A DNA stretch of 49,617 nt from an uncultured Bacilli bacterium (GTDB lineage Bacteria; Bacillota_I; Bacilli_A; RF39; UBA660), in assembly GCA_944363715.1 (NCBI GenBank), contig CALVUX010000014.1, positions 1 through 49,617 of the forward strand. The letters run 5' to 3'. Positions 25,556 through 34,348 of the stretch are shown one piece after another. Both the position numbers and the translations under genes were made by a program. The first letter of the stretch is position 1. Each line of letters opens with the position of its first letter. A model generated the notes under the pieces. The model ran no database searches. It was not told the DNA's origin and was given only the letters and a program-made list of their open reading frames with translations.

Positions 25556-27139
25556 TTATTTACCACTATCTCCATAGTTAGATAAAACTCTAGCACTTGG
25601 ATCATCTACTTTACATCCATCCCAGTCTTTATTAGGCATCCAGTAGTCTACTATTAAATCACTTCTACCCGGATAAAACTCTTCAAATATCTCACGATAT
25701 AACAATGATTCTTTAGTAAACGGTGTATGTTTTGGATACTTTTTAATTTTCTCCTCATATTCTTCATCTGTATATAAACTCTCTGCATATTCTTTTAAAT
25801 CATAAACTAATGAATGCCCTACTGCATCACTAAATGCAGCCTTTTCTCTATATAAGATATTCTCTGGTAAATAATCTCCTTCAAAAGATTTACGAAGTAA
25901 ATATTTTCCCATTCCATAAGTATTCATCTTAAGTTTAGGATCAATAGAGATCACATAATGTATAAAATCTAAATCTGCAAATGGAACTCTCGCTTCCAAT
26001 GAACAACTAGAAATACATCTATCCGCTCTTAGTACATCATACATATAAAGTTCTCTAACTCTTTTCTCACTTTCTTTTTGGAACTCTTTAGGAGATGGAG
26101 CAAAGTCAGTATATTTATAACCAAATAACTCATCACTAACTTCTCCTGTTAATATTACTCTAATATCAGTATTTTCTCTAATCCATTTAGAAAGTAAATA
26201 CATTCCAATAGATGCTCTAATAGTTGTAATATCCCATGTTTCTAAACGATATATAACATCTTTTAAAGCATTAATTACATCATCTCTTGTAATAATAACT
26301 TCATGATGAATACTACCTATATAGTCTGCTACTTGTTTAGCATATTTCAAATCAATAGCATCTATATCCATACCAATAGCAAAGGTATGAACTTGTTTAT
26401 CTAATATTTTAGATGCTATAGAACAAACTAAACTAGAATCAAGTCCTCCACTTAATAGAAAACCAAGAGGTACATCAGAATCTAATCTTTTCTTAACTCC
26501 CTCTACTAATCTTTTATGAATTTCAGGATATACTTTTTCTAAATCATCACTAATAAAAAACTCTACTTTAGTCATATCTACATATTCTTTAAACTCTCCA
26601 TTAGTATAATAATGTCCTGGTGGAAAAGGATATACCTCACTACATAAGTCTACTAATGCTTTCGCTTCACTTGCAAACATAATAGAGTGACTCACTTTAG
26701 AATATCCATAAAACATTCCTCTAATACCAATAGGATCTCTTGCAGCTACATAATCTTTCTTCTTAGAATCATAAAGAACAAGAGCAAACTCACTATCTAA
26801 CATTTTAAACATATCTAATCCATATTTCTCATACATAGGAAGTAATACTTCACAGTCACTTTCACTAGTAAATTTAACTCCATCATGAATTAATTCATCT
26901 TTTATTTTATGAAAGCCATAAACTTCTCCATTACATACTAAGACATTACCATCTCTTTCAAAAGGTTGCATGCCTTCTTCACTTAACCCCATAATAGATA
27001 GTCTATGAAAACCAAAGATTCCAAAGTCATATTCCTTAATTCTACTCATATCAGGTCCTCTATATTTTATCTTAGAAAACCCTTCTAAAAATTCTTTTTT
27101 ACTAATATCTCTTTTAGTATAAACTTGAAAACCACACAT
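25556..27139 (-). CDS. asnB: Asparagine synthase (glutamine-hydrolysing)
   Basis: It makes asparagine from aspartate, ATP and glutamine. The true start is the ATG at 27139, giving MCGFQVY with Cys2 as the N-terminal nucleophile of the glutaminase domain (residues ~2-190; RGPD, NGEVYGFH, SDCEVLL). The synthetase domain has the P-loop FLLSGGLDSSLVCSIA near 235 and ILTGEVSDELFGYKY. The ribosome binding site is GAGAGG. First gene after the Asn T-box; asnS follows after 32 bases, so both respond to uncharged tRNA-Asn. Confidence 0.96.
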   Translation of the reverse strand: MCGFQVYTKRDISKKEFLEGFSKIKYRGPDMSRIKEYDFGIFGFHRLSIMGLSEEGMQPFERDGNVLVCNGEVYGFHKIKDELIHDGVKFTSESDCEVLLPMYEKYGLDMFKMLDSEFALVLYDSKKKDYVAARDPIGIRGMFYGYSKVSHSIMFASEAKALVDLCSEVYPFPPGHYYTNGEFKEYVDMTKVEFFISDDLEKVYPEIHKRLVEGVKKRLDSDVPLGFLLSGGLDSSLVCSIASKILDKQVHTFAIGMDIDAIDLKYAKQVADYIGSIHHEVIITRDDVINALKDVIYRLETWDITTIRASIGMYLLSKWIRENTDIRVILTGEVSDELFGYKYTDFAPSPKEFQKESEKRVRELYMYDVLRADRCISSCSLEARVPFADLDFIHYVISIDPKLKMNTYGMGKYLLRKSFEGDYLPENILYREKAAFSDAVGHSLVYDLKEYAESLYTDEEYEEKIKKYPKHTPFTKESLLYREIFEEFYPGRSDLIVDYWMPNKDWDGCKVDDPSARVLSNYGDSGK

Positions 27140-27166
27140 AATAATCATCCTCTCTAATAAATAATA

Positions 27167-27220
27167 AAAGACTAGTCTCATACCATAATACTTATAGTAC
27201 TATGGGACGAAACTAGTCTT
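27167..27220 (-). terminator. asnB: T-box attenuator terminator
   Basis: On the minus strand an AAGACTAGT arm pairs with ACTAGTCTT through a long stem (further CCATA.TAC pairing, with G-U pairs) followed by a U-rich stretch. It sits directly after the T-box sequence and before asnB. Confidence 0.8.
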
Positions 27221-27445
27221 CCGCGGTACCACCCAATTTATTATAAAGGAATTATTAACTTTATAATCACTTTTTTCGATTCTATCAAATCTAGCAAATG
27301 TAACGGTTTGCACCCGGCTTAGTCTACTTAATTTCTTTAAGCACTCCGAAATGTTATTCACTACTCACACTTTACTTGTTTCCACCAACCACAAGCTCTC
27401 TATAAAAGATTAGAAGTAGTTACTTCTTTTCATCAATGTTTTGAT
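27167..27445 (-). promoter_or_regulatory. T-box riboswitch, Asn specifier, before asnB
   Basis: The minus strand carries the T-box GGGTGGTACCGCGG at 27221-27234, just before the terminator. About 120 bases upstream is Stem I with AGAGAG, GGTGGAAACAAG and the specifier region GTGAATAACATTTCGG. AAC at 27353-27355 is an Asn codon in the position expected of the specifier. Uncharged tRNA-Asn would pair there and with the T-box, favouring the antiterminator and expression of asnB-asnS. It fills the ~350-base gap between asnB and the helicase gene. Confidence 0.92.
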
Positions 27446-27451
27446 GTTATT

Positions 27452-27480
27452 AATATACTATTATTTTATTCACTTGTCAA
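27452..27480 (-). promoter_or_regulatory. Promoter of the T-box asnB-asnS operon
   Basis: Consensus TTGACA (27475-27480), 17-base spacer, TATATT (27452-27457) on the minus strand, starting only 10 bases after the helicase stop codon. Confidence 0.85.
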
Positions 27481-27490
27481 ATATTTTATT

Positions 27491-29491
27491 CTATTTTTTT
27501 ACTTTAGTTATACCTAATTTATTAGTAGCAAAAGCTTTTACCTCTTCAATATCAGTAGTAACATTATTAAACGGTAAAGATTCTAACATTACATCTTCAT
27601 ACTCTTTATATCTAGGATCAAGTATTGAAACAATACCTTTATCAGTAGAACTTCTAATTAATCTACCTGCTCCTTGTTTTAGTTTAATAATCATCTCAGG
27701 CAAATATACTTCTCTAAATCCATTGGAAAAATGACTGGCTTTTTCCTCTATAATAGGATTAACTAGTGGGAAAGGTAACTTAGTAATAATAACATTTTCT
27801 AAGGCTTCTCCCCTTACGTCAATTCCTTCAAAGAATGAACCAGTTGCAAATAAAACAGATTGTTCATCCTCTTTAAATCTTTCTTTTAATGTATCAGCAC
27901 TAACATCATCAGTCTGTAACATAATATTAAAGTTATGATTATTCATAGTAACTTTTTGATAAACTCTTCTCATGTCTTCTTTAGATGTAAATAATACTAA
28001 ACTTCTTCCTTCAGTAATATTAATTAACTCATCTATTTTACTAGCAAGAGTATCTAAATATAAATCACGATCTAAACTTTTCGGAGATAGACAATCATCA
28101 CTTAAGTATAAAAGAGCATTATTATCATAATCAAAAGGAGATTTTCCAGGAAATTCTTTAATTATAGGAATACCATTTATTCTATCAAGACCTAAATTAT
28201 TAGCAAAATAGCTATAATCACCGTTTCCAGTAGTCATAGTAGCAGAAGTAAATACTTTACCACAAGTATTATTACTTAAAAGTTTAGAAGCTTCTTTGTA
28301 AATATCTTTCCTAACATATTCTAATGTTATATGATCTTTAGTATTAGGAAGAAAAGATACCCAATAAATATTCTTACTATTATCACAAACTAAATCCTTA
28401 AAAACACTAGCATAACTTTTCAATGTGTTAATAGAAGCAATAAGTCTTTTATCTAAATATTTATAATTAGTAGCATTATCAATAAATCTTGCAAGCATTT
28501 TATTTAGTTTATTTATTTCTTCTTTTAAAGGTAAAGATAAATCGAAACCACTTGTTTCTTCATCAAAAACTTCAATATTTTCTTTAGCATTTTTACGATA
28601 CTTATACTTTGCCTTTGTACTTATCATTCTAAATACTTTATTTAAAGATTCAATAATAGAGTTATCTTCATAAGTATCAAGACTTTCATCTTCACTTATC
28701 ATAAAATCAATTTTTAATATTAAAGCTTCTAAATAATTTTTAGAAATACTATTTTTATAAGAATTCCTAACTTTATCTTCTAAATTATGTGCTTCATCTA
28801 CGACTAATATAGATGGATCTTGTAATATCAAATCATTATTATCTCTTTTTAATGATTCTACAAGTAAATCATGATTACAAATAACATACTTAGATCCAGG
28901 CCATTTTTTACGATTCAACATATACTCACAGCTATCTTTATATACACAATTATAACAATTAACATAATTAATATTTATTCTTTTCCAAATGTGACTAGGT
29001 ATATCTTGATATTCTTCTTTATCAATATGTCCACTATTAACTTTCTTTTCTAGTTCTTTTAATTTTTCATCTTCTTCATGATGTCTAATATAATCATCAA
29101 GTCTTTTCTTACAAATAAAATTATTACGTCCCTTAGCAATAGTAACTGGAATATCTATACCAATCATTTTAGAAATATTTTCTATTTCTGTTTTTAACTG
29201 TTCTTGTAATGCAATAGAAGATGTAGAAATTAAAAATCCTTTAAAATTCTCATTATTCTTACTTGCATATAACAAAGGAACTAAATAGCCCCAAGACTTA
29301 CCACTACCTACTTCAGCTTCCATCAATAATATTTCTTTATTTTTAATAGCATCTACTATATCTAAAGCCATAGTATGTTGAACAGGACGATATTCTAATG
29401 TTTCATTATCATGTAAATTTTCAAAAAAACTATCTACTTCTTCATATAATTTAGAATCATAATCAGTCTTTTTCTTCCATATACTACTCAT
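27491..29491 (-). CDS. dinG: DinG/XPD-like ATP-dependent helicase
   Basis: A superfamily 2 helicase with an iron-sulfur cluster, of the DinG/YoaA type that unwinds DNA from 5' to 3'. Visible are a Q-motif region (YRPVQ, ~35), Walker A EVGSGKS (60-66), four cluster cysteines (FICKKRL, then CYNCVYKDSC), motif II VVDEAHNLE, TSATM (III), FATGSFFEGIDVRG (V) and QGAGRLIRS (VI). All motifs are intact. ATG at 29491 follows AAAGGGGGAG. A shorter, inactive-looking paralog is encoded directly upstream. Confidence 0.92.
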   Translation of the reverse strand: MSSIWKKKTDYDSKLYEEVDSFFENLHDNETLEYRPVQHTMALDIVDAIKNKEILLMEAEVGSGKSWGYLVPLLYASKNNENFKGFLISTSSIALQEQLKTEIENISKMIGIDIPVTIAKGRNNFICKKRLDDYIRHHEEDEKLKELEKKVNSGHIDKEEYQDIPSHIWKRININYVNCYNCVYKDSCEYMLNRKKWPGSKYVICNHDLLVESLKRDNNDLILQDPSILVVDEAHNLEDKVRNSYKNSISKNYLEALILKIDFMISEDESLDTYEDNSIIESLNKVFRMISTKAKYKYRKNAKENIEVFDEETSGFDLSLPLKEEINKLNKMLARFIDNATNYKYLDKRLIASINTLKSYASVFKDLVCDNSKNIYWVSFLPNTKDHITLEYVRKDIYKEASKLLSNNTCGKVFTSATMTTGNGDYSYFANNLGLDRINGIPIIKEFPGKSPFDYDNNALLYLSDDCLSPKSLDRDLYLDTLASKIDELINITEGRSLVLFTSKEDMRRVYQKVTMNNHNFNIMLQTDDVSADTLKERFKEDEQSVLFATGSFFEGIDVRGEALENVIITKLPFPLVNPIIEEKASHFSNGFREVYLPEMIIKLKQGAGRLIRSSTDKGIVSILDPRYKEYEDVMLESLPFNNVTTDIEEVKAFATNKLGITKVKK

Positions 29492-29559
29492 AACCACTCC
29501 CCCTTTAAAGTAGCATTATTATACCATAATACAAGCAAAAAGTAAAGAAAAACCATTCT

Positions 29560-30849
29560 CTAATACCTAAATTTCTTCAAAGAATATTCTTTAACTATCT
29601 CTATATCATCTATTTTATCTAATCCTAGACTTCCTATAAAGGTATTATAATCATCATTACCAACTATATCAGAATCAGTAAATACTTTACCATATTTATT
29701 ATTAGCAAATAAAGATGCTGATAAAGAGTAAATATCTTTCCTACCATACTTTATAGATATAGAATTTTTACTATTAGGCTGAAAATGAAAATAATATATA
29801 TGTTTACTTCCCTTACCAATCATATCATATAAAATATTAGTATATTTTTTCAATAGTTTCTTTAAATATATTAATTCTTCATTGTTTTGATAAAATCCTA
29901 ACTCTTTTCTAAAATTACTTAAACTATTAAACAGTAATAAAATATCATCTTTTAAAGTATTAATCACTTCTTTACTATATATTTTATAATTATTATCACC
30001 ACTCATATATTTACTTTTAATAAGAGTACCAAGTTTATCATAAAAGGTTTCAATTATATTAACAATTTCTTCTCCTAGTTCTTTATCTCCAATAATATAA
30101 CTTATCTCATTAATTATAGACTTTAACATATTTTTAGTTATATAACCTTCATATGAGTTACTAACCTTCTCTTTTATACTAGATGCTTCATCTACTATTA
30201 AAAGAGAAGAATCTTTAAACATTGAATTATCTTTTCTTTTTAAAGATGCTACTAATAAGTCATGTGTACATAGTACATATTTAGCATTAGGCCAACTTTT
30301 TCTATTTAAATAGTATTTACATTCATCTTTATATAGACACTTCCTACAGATTTCTCCGTTTACATTAATATTAGTCCAAATCTCATTAGAAATATTAGGA
30401 TAATCTTCTTTATCAATCATTTCCTCTTCTATTTTTCTACTTATCTCATTTAATGTCTTATTTTCTTGATGACTTCTAAGATATTTTTCTAGTCTTTTCA
30501 TACAAACGTAATTGACATGTCCTTTAGCAATGGTAACAGGAATATCTACATCTATTAATTTAGATAGTTTATCTATTTCTTCTTTTAATTTATTTTGTAG
30601 TGAAATGGTAGCAGTTGAAATGAGAAAACCTTTAAAATTCTCTTTACCTTTACTAGCATATAGTAAAGGAATTAGATAACCATAATTATTATCATATTTT
30701 TCTACTACTAAGATATTTTTATCTCTTAGACTATCTATAATATCGAAAGCTAGTGTTTCATCATTTTCGTTATAATCATGTATATTAAAAAAACTCTCCA
30801 CTTCATCATATATTTTATCTTCAAAGCTTTCTTCTTTCCAAATACTCAT
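29560..30849 (-). CDS. Truncated, ATPase-dead paralog of the DinG-like helicase
   Basis: The 429 residues align with the first two thirds of the neighbouring helicase (GYLIPLLYAS, KGFLIST, DIPVTIAKG, SLLIVDEAS). The Walker A is replaced by KYDNNYGYL at residues 51-59, the Q-motif is gone, DEAH reads DEAS and the whole second helicase domain (motifs IV-VI) is missing. Yet all four Fe-S cysteines are kept (YVCMKRL and CRKCLYKDEC), as is the arch-like middle region, and no stop interrupts the frame. The start has GGGGGA before ATG. It may be a pseudo-helicase partner or regulator of the active copy, or an early pseudogene. Confidence 0.85.
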   Translation of the reverse strand: MSIWKEESFEDKIYDEVESFFNIHDYNENDETLAFDIIDSLRDKNILVVEKYDNNYGYLIPLLYASKGKENFKGFLISTATISLQNKLKEEIDKLSKLIDVDIPVTIAKGHVNYVCMKRLEKYLRSHQENKTLNEISRKIEEEMIDKEDYPNISNEIWTNINVNGEICRKCLYKDECKYYLNRKSWPNAKYVLCTHDLLVASLKRKDNSMFKDSSLLIVDEASSIKEKVSNSYEGYITKNMLKSIINEISYIIGDKELGEEIVNIIETFYDKLGTLIKSKYMSGDNNYKIYSKEVINTLKDDILLLFNSLSNFRKELGFYQNNEELIYLKKLLKKYTNILYDMIGKGSKHIYYFHFQPNSKNSISIKYGRKDIYSLSASLFANNKYGKVFTDSDIVGNDDYNTFIGSLGLDKIDDIEIVKEYSLKKFRY

Positions 30850-30871
30850 AAAGATTCCCCCTAAGTACGCT

Positions 30872-30899
30872 TATTTTACCATAATTTTAATTAATGGTA
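30872..30899. promoter_or_regulatory. Inverted repeat before the helicase paralog
   Basis: TTTACCAT and ATGGTAAA form perfect 8-base arms around an 11-base centre, 25-50 bases upstream of the paralog start. The minus-strand TAAAAT within it could be a -10 hexamer, so this may be an operator over its promoter. Confidence 0.4.
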
Positions 30900-30929
30900 A
30901 AGCAACAGAATTAATTACTTTTTTGATAC

Positions 30930-31076
30930 TTGCATATAAGATACTTATATGATAAGATGTATATGTAAGAAAAATTTTCATACAATAAAAAAGAGGGAAA
31001 AACTTAACTTCCCAGAGTTGAGTCTTGCCCCTATTGTTTTTTAGGTTTAAGTACTTAATCTTGCGATTGAGTACTT
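30930..31076 (+). ncRNA. Candidate antisense antitoxin RNA
   Basis: On the plus strand TTGCAT (30930-30935), 17 bases, TAAGAT (30953-30958) predict a transcript from about 30965. A 12-base stem AAGTACTTAATC/GATTGAGTACTT (31049-31076, loop TTGC) followed by TTCTTATAT could end it. The ~115-base RNA would be antisense to the 3' part of the toxin mRNA. Predicted from sequence only. Confidence 0.5.
30995..31015 (-). terminator. 3' end of the toxin mRNA
   Basis: On the minus strand GGGAA and TTCCC arms around a 9-base loop are followed by T-rich sequence (TCTTTTTT). The same GTTAAGTTTTTCCC bases are complementary to the predicted 5' end of the mRNA. Confidence 0.5.
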
Positions 31077-31089
31077 TTCTTATATGGTG

Positions 31090-31167
31090 TTACTTTACGA
31101 AAAGCAAGGCGATTAATAAGAAGATAATTATGATTAAAGCAGTAACTAAAAAGTCTATTTTTCTCAT
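31090..31167 (-). CDS. Small hydrophobic peptide, putative type I toxin
   Basis: A 25-residue peptide: MRKIDF, then a single membrane helix of Val/Ala/Leu/Ile/Phe, ending LLFVK. Length, one TM helix and charged ends fit Fst/TxpA/holin-like type I toxins that damage the membrane. AAGGAGGGG lies 8 bases before the ATG. Promoter TTGTGC-17-TACTAT (31231-31259) gives an mRNA starting near 31224. Its 5' GGGAAAACTTAAC is complementary to GTTAAGTTTTTCCC at its 3' end, the long-distance pairing known in several type I toxin mRNAs. A convergent antisense RNA is predicted over the 3' region. Too short for usual gene callers. Confidence 0.72.
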   Translation of the reverse strand: MRKIDFLVTALIIIIFLLIALLFVK

Positions 31168-31230
31168 AATATCAAGCCCCTCCTTATTTAGAGTAGGCAA
31201 GTACCCAATTGTTAAGTTTTCCCTATAACT

Positions 31231-31259
31231 ATAGTATCATATTATTTTTTCTAGCACAA
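31231..31259 (-). promoter_or_regulatory. Promoter of the putative type I toxin
   Basis: Minus-strand TTGTGC (31254-31259), 17-base spacer, TACTAT (31231-31236). The leader is about 57 bases. Confidence 0.65.
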
Positions 31260-31270
31260 GGAAAAATGTA

Positions 31271-31302
31271 ATAAAAAAGTTACGAATTTTCGTAACTTTT
31301 CT
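31271..31302 (-). terminator. Terminator of the hrcA-dnaJ operon
   Basis: AAAGTTACGAA and TTCGTAACTTT form an 11-base stem with a 2-4 base loop, followed on the minus strand by TTTTTTATT, 16 bases after the dnaJ stop. Confidence 0.85.
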
Positions 31303-31317
31303 TTATACCTAAAATAA

Positions 31318-32457
31318 TTAATCATTGTTCTTAGTAAATTTATTAAATCTATCTATTTCACTATCATCTAAATCTGTTTTAGCAAGAGATTCAAATAGTT
31401 TTTTCTGGTCTCTTGCTAGCTTCTTAGGAGTAACTACTTTAAAGATTACATACATATCTCCTATTCTTCTACTAGTAGAGTCTTTTATACCTTTACCTTT
31501 AAGTCTTTGTTTATCTCCACTATCAGTACCTCCTGGTATAGTTAATTTAACATTACCATAGATTGTAGGTATTTCTTTTTTACAACCAAGTACTGCTTCA
31601 GCCATATTAATAGGTACTTCTAGATAAATATCAAGACCATCACGTTCATAGTATTTATGTTCTTTAATATGAAATTCTAGATATAAGTCACCTGATGCCC
31701 CACCATTTTCTCCAGCATGTCCTCTACCTGGTACTCTTAGTCTTTCACCATTATCTATTCCACTAGGAACATTTACAGTAATAGTCTTATGAGATTTAAC
31801 TTGTCCTTTACCACGACATTTACTACATGTCTCTTTATAGGTTTTACCTTTACCATTACACTCTGGACAGGTTGTTTTAGTCATGAATGAGCCAAGTATT
31901 GTTCTTTGTTCACTAGTAATAGTACCACTACCATGACATCTAGAACAAGTCTCTTCTCCAAAACCACCCAAACCACTACATTTATCACATTCTGTTACAA
32001 CATCTAAGTCAAAATCTTTCTCACAACCATAGATAGCTTCTTCAAAAGAAAGTTCTACGTGCATTAACACGTCACTACCACGTCTTGCTCTACTACCTCC
32101 ACGACTTCTACTAGAACCTCCAAAACCAAAGCCACCACTGAACAAGTCATCAAAGATATCACCTAAATCACTTGCATCAAAACCAAAGCCTGCTCCATTG
32201 AATCCTCCAAAGCCAGAACCAGCGCCTGCTCCTCCTACACCAGCATGACCGAATTGATCATATTGACGACGTTTATTATCATCAGAAAGAACAGAATATG
32301 CTTCTTGAACTTCTTTAAACTTCTCTTCAGCATTTTCTTCTTTACTTATATCAGGATGATACTTTTTAGCAAGCTTTCTAAAGGCACTTTTTATCTCATC
32401 TTTAGTAGCACTCTTAGATACACCTAACACTTCATAATAATCTCTTTTAGTTGCCAT
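31318..32457 (-). CDS. dnaJ: Chaperone DnaJ
   Basis: Co-chaperone that stimulates the DnaK ATPase. The J domain (residues 1-70) has the HPD motif in KKYHPDIS, then a Gly/Phe-rich linker (75-125, in part [14 protein letters not shown]), the zinc domain with four CxxCxGxG repeats ([32 protein letters not shown]) and the C-terminal substrate domains. Length 379 is normal. AAGGTG precedes the ATG. It is last in the CIRCE operon, separated from dnaK by pepF. Confidence 0.97.
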   Translation of the reverse strand: MATKRDYYEVLGVSKSATKDEIKSAFRKLAKKYHPDISKEENAEEKFKEVQEAYSVLSDDNKRRQYDQFGHAGVGGAGAGSGFGGFNGAGFGFDASDLGDIFDDLFSGGFGFGGSSRSRGGSRARRGSDVLMHVELSFEEAIYGCEKDFDLDVVTECDKCSGLGGFGEETCSRCHGSGTITSEQRTILGSFMTKTTCPECNGKGKTYKETCSKCRGKGQVKSHKTITVNVPSGIDNGERLRVPGRGHAGENGGASGDLYLEFHIKEHKYYERDGLDIYLEVPINMAEAVLGCKKEIPTIYGNVKLTIPGGTDSGDKQRLKGKGIKDSTSRRIGDMYVIFKVVTPKKLARDQKKLFESLAKTDLDDSEIDRFNKFTKNND

Positions 32458-32488
32458 ATACTACACCTTCCTTCTAATATAGACTTTA

Positions 32489-34285
32489 TTATTTATTTAA
32501 AGATGCAAACTTCTCTAATGTTTCTTTAAACATTTCCATCGCTTCATCAAATACTTTAGTATCAGTTAAATCTATATCAATGATTTTCAATACTTCTAAA
32601 GGATAATCTCTTCCTCCACTCTTTAAGAACTCTAAATATTTTTCTTTAAAGTTAGGAGTATTATTTAATATATTTTTAACAATATAACTTGCTATAGATA
32701 AACCAGTTGCATATTTATACACATAAAATGGTGTATAGAAATGTGGTATTCTTAAACACTCATATCTAACTTCATCATCAACTACTACATTAGGTCCAAA
32801 ATATAATTTATTTAATTCATAATAATAGTTACAAATACCATCACTAGTTAATACTTCTTTCTTATCAGTTAAATCATGAATATATTTTTCAAACTCTGCA
32901 AACATAGTTTGTCTAAAAACAGTTGCTTTAAACATATCAAGTCTTTCATTTAAAATGAATAGTTTTTCATCTTTAGTTTTAGCATTATCTTCCATATAAT
33001 AAGAAAGCAATAATTCGTTTACTGTAGAAGCTATTTCTGCTAAAAATATAGGATACCCTGAATTTTCATAATCATTATAATGATTAGAAAAATAAGTATG
33101 CATAGAATGTCCTAATTCGTGAGCAAGAGTAGATACATCATTATATTCGTTAGTATAATTTAATAAAACAAATGGTTTAGTATCATAACTTCCTGAGGAA
33201 TAAGCCCCACTTCTTTTATTAAGATTAGGATACTTATCAATATAACCTTCCTTAAATGCTTTATCAAGTTCTCTACTATATTCATCTCCTAAAACACTTA
33301 ACGCTTCTTTAACTAGTTTTTCTCCTTCTAAAAAACTATATTTCTTATCTATATTTTTAACTGTACTAACATAACCATCATATAGATGGAATTCATCTAA
33401 GCCAAGTATTTTCTTCTTCACATCAAAATACTTATAAAGACTAGGTAAATTATCGTGAACTACTTTAATTAAATTATCATAAAGTTTAGTAGGAATAAAG
33501 TCATCAAAAAGACTTGCCTCCATACTTGAGTTATATTTCTTAAGTTTACTAGATACTGATAATGCTTCACAAGTAGATGCTAGAGTTGATGTTAGAGTGT
33601 TTTTAAAGTTACCATATACTTTATGATAATTAATAAACGCTTCTTTTCTAACCTCTCTATTTTTAGAACCAATAAAAGCACTATAATTACTAGAAGTAAG
33701 TTCTACTTGTTTTTCATTTTCATCTTTAATAGTGCCAAACTTCATATCTGTATCCATTAGGAAATCTGCTGTATCACTACTACTATCTAAAACTTTAGAA
33801 AAAGCTGTTATAATATGTTCCTCTTCTTTAGATAAAGTATGTTCTTTATATCTTAATATATCTAACATTTGATGTCTAAAAGAAGAGAGTTCTTTTTTTT
33901 TATCTAAATATCCCATAATAATATCTTTATCTTGTTCTAAAATCATAGGAACAACAAAAGATGTAGCTTCATTATAAGATTGATATAAATTATTAATTTT
34001 CCCATAAAGTTCTTGATAAGTAGAGTTTCCTGTATCTTCATCATATTTACGAGTTGCATAAGTATATAGTTTTGCTATTAATCTAGATGTCTTACTGTCT
34101 ATTAGTAAAAATTCTTTAAAAGAAGTACTATTATTTAAAAATGTATCTTGCATTTTACCTAAAGTACTAATATTATCTTTAACTACATTATAATCTTTAT
34201 TATAGTCATCTAAACTCTTATAGACACTTTCTATATCCCATTTATCAACATCTTTAACTTCTTCTCTTTTTATTAGTTTATCCAT
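32489..34285 (-). CDS. pepF: Oligoendopeptidase F (M3 family)
   Basis: A cytosolic zinc peptidase that trims oligopeptides. The M3 signature HExxH appears as TLAHELGHSMH near residue 375, with the third ligand in FLAEIASTVNE. The sequence spans the full ~600 residues. The start at 34285 (MDKLIKREE) lacks a clear ribosome binding site; an in-frame GTG at 34321 lies in a hairpin. It is placed between dnaK and dnaJ inside the heat-shock operon, which is not the usual order, so it is probably heat-induced. Confidence 0.93.
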   Translation of the reverse strand: MDKLIKREEVKDVDKWDIESVYKSLDDYNKDYNVVKDNISTLGKMQDTFLNNSTSFKEFLLIDSKTSRLIAKLYTYATRKYDEDTGNSTYQELYGKINNLYQSYNEATSFVVPMILEQDKDIIMGYLDKKKELSSFRHQMLDILRYKEHTLSKEEEHIITAFSKVLDSSSDTADFLMDTDMKFGTIKDENEKQVELTSSNYSAFIGSKNREVRKEAFINYHKVYGNFKNTLTSTLASTCEALSVSSKLKKYNSSMEASLFDDFIPTKLYDNLIKVVHDNLPSLYKYFDVKKKILGLDEFHLYDGYVSTVKNIDKKYSFLEGEKLVKEALSVLGDEYSRELDKAFKEGYIDKYPNLNKRSGAYSSGSYDTKPFVLLNYTNEYNDVSTLAHELGHSMHTYFSNHYNDYENSGYPIFLAEIASTVNELLLSYYMEDNAKTKDEKLFILNERLDMFKATVFRQTMFAEFEKYIHDLTDKKEVLTSDGICNYYYELNKLYFGPNVVVDDEVRYECLRIPHFYTPFYVYKYATGLSIASYIVKNILNNTPNFKEKYLEFLKSGGRDYPLEVLKIIDIDLTDTKVFDEAMEMFKETLEKFASLNK

Positions 34286-34298
34286 ATTATTATTAACA

Positions 34299-34328
34299 AG
34301 AAGTAGTCCTAAACATAGCACTACTTCT
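34299..34328 (-). promoter_or_regulatory. Hairpin between dnaK and pepF
   Basis: A perfect 9-base stem AGAAGTAGT/ACTACTTCT with a 12-base loop lies 13 bases before the pepF ATG. Without a good U-tract on the minus strand it is more likely a processing or attenuation element than a full terminator. Confidence 0.5.
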
Positions 34329-34348
34329 CATTTTTCCTTTCTATTCTT

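Noticed and set aside
30923-30951. Alternative antisense promoter TTGATA-17-TATATG
   Set aside because: The -10 is weaker than TAAGAT in the overlapping TTGCAT pair; kept only as an alternative start for the same RNA.
31025-31228. Plus-strand ORF of 67 codons in the toxin locus
   Set aside because: No ribosome binding site. It runs through the hairpin and antisense to the 25-residue peptide, which has proper signals.
34293-34331. 12-codon leader peptide over the dnaK-pepF hairpin
   Set aside because: Its RBS is only about 4 bases from the ATG and the peptide shows no regulatory codon run; the hairpin alone was annotated.
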